Source: Flavobacterium restrictum (GTDB taxonomy: Bacteria > Bacteroidota > Bacteroidia > Flavobacteriales > Flavobacteriaceae). Taken from it: 64,000 nt of DNA. Below the pieces are notes generated by a model. That model worked only from the letters and a program-made list of their open reading frames with translations. It had not been told where the DNA came from and made no database searches. Made by a program: the position numbers and the translations under genes. How positions within the stretch are numbered: the stretch's first letter is position 1; each line of letters opens with the position of its first letter. Below, in pieces: positions 28,708-37,918 of this stretch. The stretch lies in NCBI RefSeq assembly GCF_007097245.1, contig NZ_VJZT01000006.1:1-64000 (forward strand). Reading direction: 5' to 3'.

Positions 28708-31700
28708 ATGAAAATGAAAACCAAACAATTTTTGATTATCCTTTTTTTTCTTGCTTCGGCAACTCTTTTTGCCCAAGAAAACAACCCTGTTGCCAATCCA
28801 GCGGCAATCGTAGTGTCTGGCAATGCACGCTTTACAGTGCTTTCGCCACGCGTTATCCGTATGGAATGGAGCGCTGATGCAAAATTTACAGACAATGCTT
28901 CTTTAACCATTGTAAATAGAAACCTTCCTGTACCTGCTTTTACTCAAAAAGAAACTAATGGTATGCTAGAAATTACTACCGATCTAGTAAAACTAAAATA
29001 CAAAACGGGCTCTGGCAAGTTTACCCAAAACAACCTAAGTGTAGATTTTATGGCTAACGGAAAGTCAACTACTTGGACAATAGGATTGCAAAACAAAGGA
29101 AACCTTATGGGTACAACACGCACATTAGATAATGTTGATGGCGAAAGTAAAGAACTGGAACAAGGTATTATTTCCCGTGACGGCTGGTATGCGATAGACG
29201 ACAGCGGACGTCCGCTTTTTGACAATTCCAATTGGGCTTGGGTAATGGCTCGTCCTGGATACAAGCCACAAGATATTTACCTTTTTGCGTATGATTCAGA
29301 TTATAAGATGGCTCTTAAAGAGTACACCAACATTGCAGGCAAAATTGCGATGCCTCCCCGTTTTGCCTTTGGGGCATGGTGGTCAAAATACAGGGAATAC
29401 ACTGATACTGAATTTCGGGAACTGGTAGGCGAGTTCAAGACCCACGATGTGCCACTGGATGTGTTTGTAATAGATATAGACTGGCATATAAAATCGTTAC
29501 CTAGCTTTTTTAAAAACGGTCAGCGACAACGTGATCAAGCAGGAGAAGATGCGGGATGGACTGGATTTACATGGAATAAAAATTTCTTCCCTTCGCCAGA
29601 AAAATTTTTAAAATGGACCGATGAGCAACATCTCAAAACCTGCTTGAATCTGCATCCAGCTTCTGGAATACAACCCTTTGAGGATGTATATCCCGAAATG
29701 GCAAAAGCCATGGGAATAGATCCTGCTACAAAAAAGTTTGTCCCTTTTGACATTACCGACAAAAAATTTGCAACCAATTATATGGATCTTGTGTTGCATC
29801 CTGTCGAAAAAATGGGGGTCGATTTTTGGTGGCTCGATTGGCAACAATGGGGCAATACCAAAATTCCGGGTGTAAACCCTACTTTCTATCTCAATTATGT
29901 ACATTATAGCGATATGGAACGCCAAAACAAAGTGCGTCCATTAATATTTCACCGTTGGGGAGGATTAGGAAATCACAGATACCAAATAGGTTTTTCTGGC
30001 GATACTTATGTGACATGGAAAACACTAGACTATCAACCTTATTTCACGGCTACAGCCGCAAATGTTGGCTTTGGGTATTGGAGTCATGATATTGGAGGAC
30101 ACCAAGGAGGGGCAGGCACACCTGAACTTTATACCCGATGGATTCAGTGGGGTGTTTTTAGTCCTATATTTAGAACTCATGCTACGGCTATGCCTTGGCA
30201 CGAACGTAGAATATGGGTATATCCGTTAGAAAATTTTGAAATCATGCGAGAAGCTTATAAGTTGCGATATTCGTTGGTGCCTTATCTGTATAACGAAGCA
30301 CGTAATACTTATGAAACAGGTGTTTCTACAGTTCATCCTATGTATTATGAGTATCCCAAGAACGAAAACGCTTATACTATTGCCAACCAATATATGTTTG
30401 GTAGAGATATGATGGCACACCCTATTACCAAACCTATTGAAGAGGGAAGTCTTTTTCTTTCGCACGAAACGTGGTTGCCAGAAGGCAAGTGGTATGAGAC
30501 CAGTAAAGGAAGTATTGTTGACGGAAACAAAAAAGTTACAATGCCATTTACATTAGGAGATATTCCTGTTTTTGTAAAAGAAGGTGCTATTATCCCGATG
30601 CAACCAAAGGTAGAAAGAACCGATGAGAAACCATTGAACCCGCTTATTCTTTCTTTTTATCCTGGTAAAAAAGGTGCATTAAGGCTGTATGAAGACGAAG
30701 GAAATAACAACAATTTCAAAAAAGGAGCTTTTACCTACACCCCAGTAACTTCAGAACGCATTGGAAACACTATGAATATTACCATAGCACCTGTTGAAGG
30801 TTCATTTCCTGGAATGTTGTCTTCAAGAGGATACGAACTTCGTTTTCCTTGTTCTTTTCCTCCAGTAACGGTAACGGTTAACGGTCAAAATAGCATTTAT
30901 AATGCAGCCGCTAAAGTGGGTAGTTGGTCTTATACCGGAAACGATTTTGAAACGCATATTTACTTACCAGAATTGCCAACAAACAAAGCCGTTGCTATCA
31001 AAGTACAATTTCCTGATTATGACCAACAGCTTCTTTCTGGTAAGAAAGCACAGCTTAAATATTTGAAGAAATTTGAAACATTTAGGGTTCTAAATGACTG
31101 GAATAATAGCTTGTATGATGCTTCTGGAATCATATCACTTTCGCAATTTGGTCAAAACCTAGAGTACAATCTGGGAGATATAAAATCGGAAATTAATACG
31201 TTTAATGATAGATGGAACAACGCACTTTTGACAATTCAAACCGTTAGCGCAACCAATAAAGCCTTCAAGCCATACTACGAATTGCTCAAACAATACGGGA
31301 GTATTGCCGAAAGACCAGAATTTAAAACCGCATCAAGCAACCTAGACCTTGAAACCAAAACAAAGGTGGAGTTTGTAACAAAAGGAACCGACAAAATATA
31401 TTGTACCACCAATGGAACTACGCCAACACGCAGTTCACAATTGTACGCAAAAGCGATAGAAGTAACCCTGCCTGCACGTGTAAACGCAATTGCCTGTCCT
31501 GCGGCAAATGGTGTTTGTAGTGCTGTTGCTTCCAAAGTATTTTATAATAACAAAACAGGATTAAAGTATAGTTTATACAAAGGAACTTGGGAAAAAATGC
31601 CCGATTTCAAAACGCTTACTCCCGTTGACAAAGGAGCTGTTCCTGATTTTGATTTGAGTAAAATCAAACATGATGATACCAATTATGGCATAGTATATAA

Positions 31701-31962
31701 CGGATTTATAACCATTCCTGCTGACGGAAAATACACTTTTTATATCACTTCAGACGATGGTAGCACCTTTTACATCAATAACCAATTGCTTATTGATAAT
31801 GACGGACTGCATGCTTTTGATGAAAAAAGTGGCGAAACAACCTTAAAGAAAGGGCAATATCCAATTCGGGTAGAATTTTTTCAAGGCAATTATGGGCAAG
31901 GGCTTTCGGTTGATTTTTCGTCAGATAAAATGGCTAAAACCAGCCTTTTTCCATCACTTTAG
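28708..31962 (+). CDS. GH31 glycosidase with a C-terminal PA14 domain
   Basis: A 1084-residue retaining alpha-glycosidase with a cleavable signal peptide (LASATLFAQ) but neither lipobox nor T9SS domain, so probably periplasmic. The GH31 N-domain leads without insertions through GTTRTLDNVDG and ISRDGWYAIDDS to the barrel, with nucleophile Asp377 in FWWLDWQQWG and acid/base Asp432 in FSGDTYVTWK. After the C-terminal sheets comes a chitobiase-like segment (about 890-945, YCTTNGTTPTRSS) and a PA14 domain (about 951-1084, YTFYITSDDGSTFYINNQ). It shares the WWLDW variant with the other GH31, so both belong to the same broad GH31 branch. Last gene of the PUL. Confidence 0.88.
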   Translation: MKMKTKQFLIILFFLASATLFAQENNPVANPAAIVVSGNARFTVLSPRVIRMEWSADAKFTDNASLTIVNRNLPVPAFTQKETNGMLEITTDLVKLKYKTGSGKFTQNNLSVDFMANGKSTTWTIGLQNKGNLMGTTRTLDNVDGESKELEQGIISRDGWYAIDDSGRPLFDNSNWAWVMARPGYKPQDIYLFAYDSDYKMALKEYTNIAGKIAMPPRFAFGAWWSKYREYTDTEFRELVGEFKTHDVPLDVFVIDIDWHIKSLPSFFKNGQRQRDQAGEDAGWTGFTWNKNFFPSPEKFLKWTDEQHLKTCLNLHPASGIQPFEDVYPEMAKAMGIDPATKKFVPFDITDKKFATNYMDLVLHPVEKMGVDFWWLDWQQWGNTKIPGVNPTFYLNYVHYSDMERQNKVRPLIFHRWGGLGNHRYQIGFSGDTYVTWKTLDYQPYFTATAANVGFGYWSHDIGGHQGGAGTPELYTRWIQWGVFSPIFRTHATAMPWHERRIWVYPLENFEIMREAYKLRYSLVPYLYNEARNTYETGVSTVHPMYYEYPKNENAYTIANQYMFGRDMMAHPITKPIEEGSLFLSHETWLPEGKWYETSKGSIVDGNKKVTMPFTLGDIPVFVKEGAIIPMQPKVERTDEKPLNPLILSFYPGKKGALRLYEDEGNNNNFKKGAFTYTPVTSERIGNTMNITIAPVEGSFPGMLSSRGYELRFPCSFPPVTVTVNGQNSIYNAAAKVGSWSYTGNDFETHIYLPELPTNKAVAIKVQFPDYDQQLLSGKKAQLKYLKKFETFRVLNDWNNSLYDASGIISLSQFGQNLEYNLGDIKSEINTFNDRWNNALLTIQTVSATNKAFKPYYELLKQYGSIAERPEFKTASSNLDLETKTKVEFVTKGTDKIYCTTNGTTPTRSSQLYAKAIEVTLPARVNAIACPAANGVCSAVASKVFYNNKTGLKYSLYKGTWEKMPDFKTLTPVDKGAVPDFDLSKIKHDDTNYGIVYNGFITIPADGKYTFYITSDDGSTFYINNQLLIDNDGLHAFDEKSGETTLKKGQYPIRVEFFQGNYGQGLSVDFSSDKMAKTSLFPSL

Positions 31963-32003
31963 AAGAGTTGTATTGATCCTCAATAATTCAAAAACGTCTA
32001 AAA

Positions 32004-32043
32004 TAAAAATCCTTTAAATCATAAGATTTAAAGGATTTTTTTG
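32004..32043. terminator. Terminator at the end of the PUL
   Basis: AAAAATCCTTTAAATC pairs with GATTTAAAGGATTTTT around a 4-base loop, flanked by A-rich and T-rich runs. It can end the PUL transcript on the plus strand and also the tRNA-Val transcript on the minus strand. Confidence 0.9.
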
Positions 32044-32044
32044 T

Positions 32045-32118
32045 GGGCGATGAGGGGTTCGAACCCCCGACCCCCTCGGTGTAAACGAGGTGCTCTGAAC
32101 CAGCTGAGCTAATCGCCC
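32045..32118 (-). tRNA. tRNA-Val (anticodon UAC)
   Basis: A 74-base cloverleaf on the minus strand. Acceptor GGGCGAT pairs with ATCGCCC, the D arm is AGCTCAGCTGGTTCAGAGC, the anticodon stem CCTCG/CGAGG encloses TTTACAC (anticodon at 32081-32083), and the T arm GGGGGTTCGAACCCC is perfect. CCA is not encoded. It borders the PUL; I saw no truncated 3' duplicate of it that would suggest an integration event. Confidence 0.97.
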
Positions 32119-32200
32119 TTTCGGGCTGCAATGTCTTTCGTTATTGCGAGTGCAAATATAGACTACTTTTCTTGATTTGCAAGCGAATTATCAAAAATAT

Positions 32201-33421
32201 TTATAAAATTTCTGCCACGACAAAGGTGCTGCCACCAATGTAAATAAAGTCGGTGGATTGTGCTTTTGCGCAAGCTTCTTGATAGGCATCTGAAACAGAG
32301 TGAAATATAGTGCCGTTTAAGTTGAATTCAGTAGCTTTTTTTGCTAAAACAGCAACATCTAATCCACGGAAAATACTGGGTCTGCAAAAATAATAAATGG
32401 CTTTTTTGGGAAATAAAGGTAGAATTTCGTCTAAATCTTTATCGTTTACCACACCCAAGACAATGTGTAGCGTATCGAATTTTTCTTTTTGAACTTGATT
32501 CATCACGATGGTTAAACCGTGTTTGTTGTGGGCTGTGTCACAAATTATTTTGGGAGATTTTCCTAATTGTTGCCATCTGCCTAACAAGCCGGTGTTTTTA
32601 ACCACATGCAACAATCCCAAGTTAATATTGGTTGGAGCCACATTATATTGTTTTTGAGCCATCAAAACTGCAATTGTTTGAAGTACTGTTTTTTTGTTGT
32701 GTGCTTGATAATCGCCTTGTAAATCCGAGGGTGGTGTTTGGGCAATTAACTCGGATGCAAAATAAATGGGAGCTTGGTTTTCTTTGGCTTTGGCCAAAAA
32801 AATAGGTTTAGTTTCGGGGGTGTATTCGCCTATAACGACAGGAATATTCGGTTTGATAATTCCAGCTTTTTCACCAGCAATTGCCTCGAGCGTTGTGCCT
32901 AGAAACTGTGTGTGGTCAATGCCTATATTGGTAATGACAGAAATTAGGGGGGTGATAATATTTGTTGCGTCCAATCGTCCGCCTAAACCCACTTCGATTA
33001 TATTGATATCCGTAGCTTCTTTGACAAAATAATCAAAAGCCAAACCAACCGTCATTTCAAAGAAACTCATCTCGTTCGCTTCAAGGAACGTTTTGTTTTT
33101 TTGGATAAAATCACAAACAAAGTCCTCCGAAATTGCAATGCCATTTATTTTGATACGTTCTCTAAAATCCTTGAGATGTGGAGAGGTATACAAACCCACT
33201 TTGTATCCTGCTTCTTGCAAAATAGAGGCGAGCATGTGTGAGGTCGAGCCTTTACCATTGGTGCCTGCTACATGAATGCACTTTATTTTTTGCTCGGGAT
33301 GCTCTAAATGTTTGGCGAGTAATTGAGCATTGGTCAAATCCTCTTTATAGGCCGATGCGCCTTGCAATTGGTACATGGGGAGCTGGTTAAACATCCAATT
33401 GGTGGTTTCTTGGTAATTCAT
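32201..33421 (-). CDS. folC: Bifunctional dihydrofolate synthase / folylpolyglutamate synthase
   Basis: This cytoplasmic Mur-ligase-fold enzyme adds glutamate to dihydropteroate and to folates. The 406-residue length is typical. The P-loop GTNGKGST is at residues 53-60, followed by YTSPHLKDFRERI, FFEMTVGLAFDYF, EVGLGGRLDATN and the C-terminal GRWQ...DTAHNKHG block. Near the 5' end, SAYKEDLTNAQ matches the N-terminal family segment. It is divergent from exbB with a 129-bp gap. In many flavobacteria as I recall them, folC follows exbB-exbD-tonB; here it is adjacent but divergent and tonB is elsewhere. Confidence 0.96.
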   Translation of the reverse strand: MNYQETTNWMFNQLPMYQLQGASAYKEDLTNAQLLAKHLEHPEQKIKCIHVAGTNGKGSTSHMLASILQEAGYKVGLYTSPHLKDFRERIKINGIAISEDFVCDFIQKNKTFLEANEMSFFEMTVGLAFDYFVKEATDINIIEVGLGGRLDATNIITPLISVITNIGIDHTQFLGTTLEAIAGEKAGIIKPNIPVVIGEYTPETKPIFLAKAKENQAPIYFASELIAQTPPSDLQGDYQAHNKKTVLQTIAVLMAQKQYNVAPTNINLGLLHVVKNTGLLGRWQQLGKSPKIICDTAHNKHGLTIVMNQVQKEKFDTLHIVLGVVNDKDLDEILPLFPKKAIYYFCRPSIFRGLDVAVLAKKATEFNLNGTIFHSVSDAYQEACAKAQSTDFIYIGGSTFVVAEIL

Positions 33422-33550
33422 TTTTTTAATTATGCGATCGAAAAATAAAATATTTCTCTATTTTTTTTGTTTACTACTACACTGCAAAGTATCTTTAGTG
33501 CAAAATTGAAATATTTTTTATAAATAACACCCAAAATACACTGTTAATAT

Positions 33551-34246
33551 ATGTTTAGTTTTATACAATTACAAGCTGACACGCTTACAACCGCTGCTTC
33601 TAGCGTAGTTATTGAGAAAATTGCTCCCAATACTGAAATCTCTGTTCTTGGATTTATCTTAAAAGGGGGATTCTTTTTGATTCCAATTGCTATTTTATTG
33701 TTCTATACTTTTTATGTCATTATTGAGCGCTACAGGTACATTAACAAAGTTTCAAAAATTGATCCTCGCTTGATGGGTGACGTTCGGGACAATTTGGTTT
33801 CAGGTAATTTGGATATGGCGCGTGCTATAGCAGAGCGAAGCAACTCGGCATCGGGGAATATTATCAAAGAGGGAATTCTGGTTATTGGAAGACCAATTGC
33901 CGAGATTGAGTCGAATATGGATCGTGCTGCCGATATAGAAATTGGTGAAATGGAAAAACAGTTGAGCCACCTAGGACTCATTGCAGGAATTGCGCCCACA
34001 TTAGGATTTATAGGTACAATATCAGGTGTTATAAAAATTTTTTATAGCATATCCGTAACCGAGGACATCAGTATTGGCAACATATCGGGTGGTTTGTACG
34101 AAAAAATGATTAGTAGTGGATCTGGATTATTAGTAGGCATAATTGCCTATAGTGCGTATCACTTATTGAACGGAAAAATAGATAATTTTGCCTTGAAAAT
34201 CCAAAAACAAATTCTAGAATTCGTAAATATTATTCAAAGATCTTAA
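33551..34246 (+). CDS. exbB: ExbB/MotA/TolQ proton-channel protein
   Basis: An inner-membrane proton channel subunit that energizes TonB-dependent transport such as SusC. Of 231 residues, the first transmembrane helix is about 35-60 (FFLIPIAILLFYTFYVIIE), a cytoplasmic domain contains RAIAERSNSASGNIIKEGI, and two further helices lie at about 135-165 (LGLIAGIAPTLGFIGTISGV, the conserved MotA/ExbB signature) and 185-205 (SGLLVGIIAYSAYHLL). exbD follows after 3 bp. Confidence 0.93.
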   Translation: MFSFIQLQADTLTTAASSVVIEKIAPNTEISVLGFILKGGFFLIPIAILLFYTFYVIIERYRYINKVSKIDPRLMGDVRDNLVSGNLDMARAIAERSNSASGNIIKEGILVIGRPIAEIESNMDRAADIEIGEMEKQLSHLGLIAGIAPTLGFIGTISGVIKIFYSISVTEDISIGNISGGLYEKMISSGSGLLVGIIAYSAYHLLNGKIDNFALKIQKQILEFVNIIQRS

Positions 34247-34249
34247 GTC

Positions 34250-34645
34250 ATGTCTATCAAAAGAAAAAGAAGATTTCATGCCGAAGTGGCGACCTCGTCC
34301 TTGAGTGATATTATGTTTTTTTTGCTGTTGTTTTTTCTAATTATCTCAACTTTGGCAAATCCAAATGTTATCAAAATGACTTTGCCAAAAGCCAAAGCCA
34401 ATGAAAAAACTAACAAGCAATTCATTAGTTTATCCGTAACCGAAGATAAAAAATTCTTTATTGATAAGGAACCAGTACCTTTTGAAGCTCTTGAAACCAC
34501 ATTAATGTCTAAAATGAATGCGCAAAAAGACCAAACCGTAGTGGTCCGAATTCCATTCAATTTACAAGTGCAAGATTTAGTCGATGTGTTGCAAATAGGA
34601 GTCAAGAACAACTTGAAATTTGTAATTGCTACAAGTCCCAAGTAA
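34250..34645 (+). CDS. exbD: ExbD/TolR biopolymer transport protein
   Basis: Partner of ExbB. The 131-residue protein has a short basic cytoplasmic tail, one transmembrane helix (about 20-40, LSDIMFFLLLFFLIISTLA) with the conserved proton-carrying Asp in SDIMF, and a periplasmic domain. The helix is the ExbD hallmark. It is followed by a terminator. No tonB gene lies next to it; a TonB-type protein is encoded at 47805. Confidence 0.93.
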   Translation: MSIKRKRRFHAEVATSSLSDIMFFLLLFFLIISTLANPNVIKMTLPKAKANEKTNKQFISLSVTEDKKFFIDKEPVPFEALETTLMSKMNAQKDQTVVVRIPFNLQVQDLVDVLQIGVKNNLKFVIATSPK

Positions 34646-34701
34646 GGACAATAATCATCAAAAGCGGAAGAAAAATGATTAGATAATAATTTTATTTAAT
34701 C

Positions 34702-34747
34702 ATAAAAAAAGGCTTAAAGTATACACCACTTTAAGCCTTTTTTTTAT
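34702..34747. terminator. Bidirectional terminator between exbD and the mannose-1-phosphate guanylyltransferase gene
   Basis: AAAAAAAGGCTTAAAGT pairs with ACTTTAAGCCTTTTTTTT around a short loop. The A-run and T-run on either side fit termination of both convergent genes. Confidence 0.92.
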
Positions 34748-34764
34748 GAAAAATTGTAGCGTAT

Positions 34765-35823
34765 TTATTTTTTTAATTTGGCGGCAATCCCTTTGATTTC
34801 TTGCTCTTTACTTTTTGGGTAAATCAACAATACATCCTCTTTGTCGACTACTATAAAATCATTCAAACCATCAATAACGACTAGTTTTTTTCCTGCCGTT
34901 CGGATGATGTTATTAGAAGCGTTTTCTAAAATTACCGTTGCATTTACAACCGCGTTATCCTGACTGTCTTTGGGTAATTTATCATACAAAGAACCCCAAG
35001 TTCCCAAATCATTCCAATCGAAAGTTGCGGGAAGCACAAAGGTATTTTTTGCTTTTTCCATAATGGCATAATCGATAGAAATATTAGCTGCCAATGGATA
35101 ATTTTCTTGAATAAATGCTTTTTCACTTTCGGAGTTGTAACTAGCGTAACCGTTCATAAAATGGGCAAACATCTCGGGTTGAAATTCTTCGAAAGCCTTC
35201 AAAATGGAGCGAACACTCCAAATAAAAATACCGGCATTCCATAAATAATTCCGACTCTGTATGAACTTTCTAGCAGTAGCATAATCCGGTTTTTCACGAA
35301 ATTGAACAACCTTTTTTATAGGACGACTGTCTAATTTATCAAACTCGATGTAGCCGTAACCCGTATTAGGAAACGTAGGTAAAATCCCCAAAGTCATAAG
35401 TGTGTCCTCACGTTCGCACAAATCAAAAGAGCGTTGCAAATTAGCAATAAACTGCAATTCGTCTTCAATCCAGTGGTCGCTTGGTGCCACAACCATTACT
35501 GCGTCAGGGTTTTCTTTTTTTATTTTCAAGGAAGAAAATAAAATACACGGAGCCGTATTTCGCATGGCTGGCTCCAGGACAATTTGCTCTTGTTTCACCA
35601 TTGGCAATTGCTCCAGAATGATGGCATTGTAGCTCTCATTGGTCAAAATCAAAATATTTTCTTGCGGAATTAATTGTGACAATCGGCTAAAAGTTTTTTG
35701 AATAAGTGTTTCGCCAGTTCCCAACATATCGTGAAATTGTTTTGGAAATTCGGTGGTACTTACTGGCCAAAATCGCGATCCTACGCCACCTGCCATTAAA
35801 ATTGCATAATAATTTTTATTCAT
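34765..35823 (-). CDS. Mannose-1-phosphate guanylyltransferase
   Basis: This makes GDP-mannose from mannose-1-phosphate and GTP for surface glycans. The 352-residue protein is the short form without the isomerase domain. The nucleotidyltransferase signature LMAGGVGSRFWPVS is at residues 9-22, followed by EFPKQF, LEPAMRNTAPCI, VAPSDHWI, GYGYIEF, REKPD and WNAGIFIW, all typical of the family. WNDLGTWGSLY is near the C-terminus. First assigned from motifs; functional name is secure, a gene symbol (manC) is by analogy. It may share a transcript with the SprT-like and SDR genes upstream. Confidence 0.93.
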   Translation of the reverse strand: MNKNYYAILMAGGVGSRFWPVSTTEFPKQFHDMLGTGETLIQKTFSRLSQLIPQENILILTNESYNAIILEQLPMVKQEQIVLEPAMRNTAPCILFSSLKIKKENPDAVMVVAPSDHWIEDELQFIANLQRSFDLCEREDTLMTLGILPTFPNTGYGYIEFDKLDSRPIKKVVQFREKPDYATARKFIQSRNYLWNAGIFIWSVRSILKAFEEFQPEMFAHFMNGYASYNSESEKAFIQENYPLAANISIDYAIMEKAKNTFVLPATFDWNDLGTWGSLYDKLPKDSQDNAVVNATVILENASNNIIRTAGKKLVVIDGLNDFIVVDKEDVLLIYPKSKEQEIKGIAAKLKK

Positions 35824-35860
35824 CTTTATCGTTTTTATAGCCCAAAAAGCTAGTTGTTAT

Positions 35861-36469
35861 TTATTGATTTGAACTCGGTATCACTTCTACTTCTGCGTTG
35901 GGATTAAACAAATACAATCGGTTGGAACTCAATTCAAGGCATTCAAATCGTTTGGTTCTAATGGCTATTTTCTTGAAAATTTTTCCGTTTTGTATTCGAA
36001 AAACGCTTCCATACGGAATTTCAAAGATATAGTTTTTGTCGTTTTGTTGGTCAAATTGTTTTAAGGCCAATGCCAAAGTGGCATCGGTGTCGCTACTTGC
36101 CGTAGGATTTTTGAAATGTCTGGCCAGTAACGGCAGCAATTGATTGGGAAAAATTTCGGGACGTATAAACGGGATCATCAACCGTTGAAAGGAATATTTC
36201 CATTCGTTACCATGCGGTTTGATGTTGCGACCAAATTTTTCGAATGCGACCAAATGCGAAATTTCATGAATCAAAGTTATCAAAAACTTGTACTTATTAA
36301 GGTTCGAATTAACCGTAATTTCGTGTTTGCCGCTCAACCCTTTCCTGTAATCTCCATGACGGGTTTGCCGCTCGTTCACAATTTTAAGATGCACTTGATT
36401 AGCGACAATCAGTTCAAAAACTGGTTTCACGGCCTGTTCAGGGATATATTTTGATAAGGTTTCGGACAA
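35861..36469 (-). CDS. SprT-like zinc metalloprotease-fold protein
   Basis: A 202-residue cytoplasmic protein with HEISH at residues 68-72, the zinc-metalloprotease HExxH signature, and HGNEWK about 20 residues on, giving the third ligand position of the SprT/SprT-like group. The C-terminal part (IPYGSVFRIQNGKIFKKIAIRTKR) lacks the four-cysteine zinc ribbon of some SprT proteins. Related eukaryotic Spartan proteins cut DNA-protein cross-links, but the bacterial role is unclear. The start is TTG (36467-36469); there is no ATG in the following conserved part, so the TTG is probably real. Confidence 0.8.
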   Translation of the reverse strand: MSETLSKYIPEQAVKPVFELIVANQVHLKIVNERQTRHGDYRKGLSGKHEITVNSNLNKYKFLITLIHEISHLVAFEKFGRNIKPHGNEWKYSFQRLMIPFIRPEIFPNQLLPLLARHFKNPTASSDTDATLALALKQFDQQNDKNYIFEIPYGSVFRIQNGKIFKKIAIRTKRFECLELSSNRLYLFNPNAEVEVIPSSNQ

Positions 36470-36544
36470 TAGTTATGAGTTATAGATTATGAGTTATGAG
36501 GCAATAGACACTTAACAAAGCACATTTACCTCTATCACTTTTGA

Positions 36545-37222
36545 TTAAGGATTTGTAGAGGAAACCTCTAGCACTTTTCCGTTATAATAGGTGTTTCCTG
36601 TAAGGGTAAAATCGTAAATATAATGTGCCATTGCTGCTGCCGAAAGTGGTGCTTCATAACCAGGAAACGCTTCTTGCAGCATCTCGGTATTTACGGAACC
36701 AAGCGCCAAAACATTAAACGCTATTCCTTGTTCCTTATATTCTTCGGCTAATAATTCGGACAACGTAATTACTGCTCCTTTGCTGGAGCTATATGCCGCC
36801 AAACCAGAAAATTTAAGGCTTCCTTGTATGCCACCCATAGAACTAATCGTAACTACATGACTTCCTTTTTGCAAAAAGGGCAAACAAATTCGGGTGAGAT
36901 TTGCTACGCCAAAAACGTTGACTTTATAAATAGTTTCGAAATCAATTTGGGTTGTTTCCTCAAATGGTTTGAGTAATAGAGCACCTGCATTATGAACAAC
37001 TGCATCCACTTTTTGCCAAGATGTAGCGAGAAAATCAGTTACTTTTTGCAACTCTGATTCCTTGGATAAATCGACCGAAAGACAGCTTATGTTTTTGTTT
37101 TCTAAAAGGGTTTGCGGTATTTTTCGAGAAAGAGCCAGCACTTGATGACCAGCTGCAGCAAATTCTAATGCCAATTCGTATCCAATTCCTCTACTTGTTC
37201 CAGTAATAATGATGTTTTTCAT
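36545..37222 (-). CDS. Short-chain dehydrogenase/reductase
   Basis: A 225-residue Rossmann-fold oxidoreductase. The coenzyme motif TGTSRGIG is at residues 7-14, the structural NAGA motif at about 78-81, and the catalytic Tyr144 and Lys148 are in YSSSKGA after the VTISSMGG serine strand. It is an NAD(P)H-dependent enzyme with unknown substrate; the short C-terminus is at the low end for SDRs. A TATTTTTG box ends four bases before the ATG, suggesting a leaderless mRNA. Confidence 0.88.
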   Translation of the reverse strand: MKNIIITGTSRGIGYELALEFAAAGHQVLALSRKIPQTLLENKNISCLSVDLSKESELQKVTDFLATSWQKVDAVVHNAGALLLKPFEETTQIDFETIYKVNVFGVANLTRICLPFLQKGSHVVTISSMGGIQGSLKFSGLAAYSSSKGAVITLSELLAEEYKEQGIAFNVLALGSVNTEMLQEAFPGYEAPLSAAAMAHYIYDFTLTGNTYYNGKVLEVSSTNP

Positions 37223-37226
37223 AAAG

Positions 37227-37234
37227 CAAAAATA
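37227..37234 (-). promoter_or_regulatory. -7 box directly before the SDR start codon
   Basis: On the minus strand TATTTTTG is followed by only four bases (CTTT) and then ATG. This spacing puts the transcription start at or very near the A of the ATG. Confidence 0.4.
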
Positions 37235-37345
37235 AACAAAAACCCCAAAACAAGCCGCTTTTAACGTAAAGGATTCTTTATCATTTGTCCTTAAACTTCC
37301 AGTATTTTATCTAATTTTACCCCAAAAAAATTCAAACCGCAAAAA

Positions 37346-37918
37346 ATGATTCAAAATACACACTTTAAAGTTGCTGAAATCGAAGATATTCCGGGTGTTC
37401 TAGCACTTCAAGACCTTTATTTAGTGTCTAATTTATCTGATGAGGAAAAAAAAGAGGGTTTTGTAACCACTCCTTTCTCCATAGAACAACTCACCGAGGT
37501 GATTAGGCAAGAAGGATTGTTTCTGGCTATTGACAACAGTTGTATTGTTGCTTATATTTTTGGAGCGAGTTGGGAATTTTTTAGCCAATGGCCTATTTTC
37601 AATTATATGATCTCCCTTTTTCCAGAATTGAGTTTTAAAAATTTTGAAATCACGACAACCAATAGTTTTCAGTATGGTCCCATTTGCATTGCTAAAAAAT
37701 ACCGCGGTCAAGGTTTGATTCAGCCTTTTTTTGAATTTATGAGGATTCATTTGCTCAAAAAATATCCGTTGAGCATCACTTTTATCAATACCACCAATAT
37801 GCCTTCGCAAAAAGCGCATATTAACAAATTAAAATGGGAGGTAATTACCGAATTTACGTTTAACAACAATACGTATCTGGCGTTGGCTTATGATATGAAT
37901 GTACCCGTTATGGTTTAA
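37346..37918 (+). CDS. GNAT-family N-acetyltransferase
   Basis: A 190-residue protein with the GNAT fold order: an N-terminal strand (FKVAEIEDIPGVLALQ), a central acceptor-binding part, the acetyl-CoA pyrophosphate-binding segment IAKKYRGQGLIQPFFEF (the R-G-Q-G motif), and a later strand with FINTTNMPSQKAHINKLKWE typical of the family end. The acceptor is unknown. The 3' end overlaps the convergent LysE-like gene by four bases. Confidence 0.85.
   Translation: MIQNTHFKVAEIEDIPGVLALQDLYLVSNLSDEEKKEGFVTTPFSIEQLTEVIRQEGLFLAIDNSCIVAYIFGASWEFFSQWPIFNYMISLFPELSFKNFEITTTNSFQYGPICIAKKYRGQGLIQPFFEFMRIHLLKKYPLSITFINTTNMPSQKAHINKLKWEVITEFTFNNNTYLALAYDMNVPVMV

Noticed and set aside
32045..32118. tRNA-Val as an integration site for the PUL
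   Set aside because: I found no repeat of the tRNA 3' end at the other side of the PUL and no integrase, so transfer at the tRNA is not supported.
36470..36544. Short TTATGAGTTAT repeats before the SprT-like gene, also near 50281
   Set aside because: They are too short and AT-rich to call as an element.
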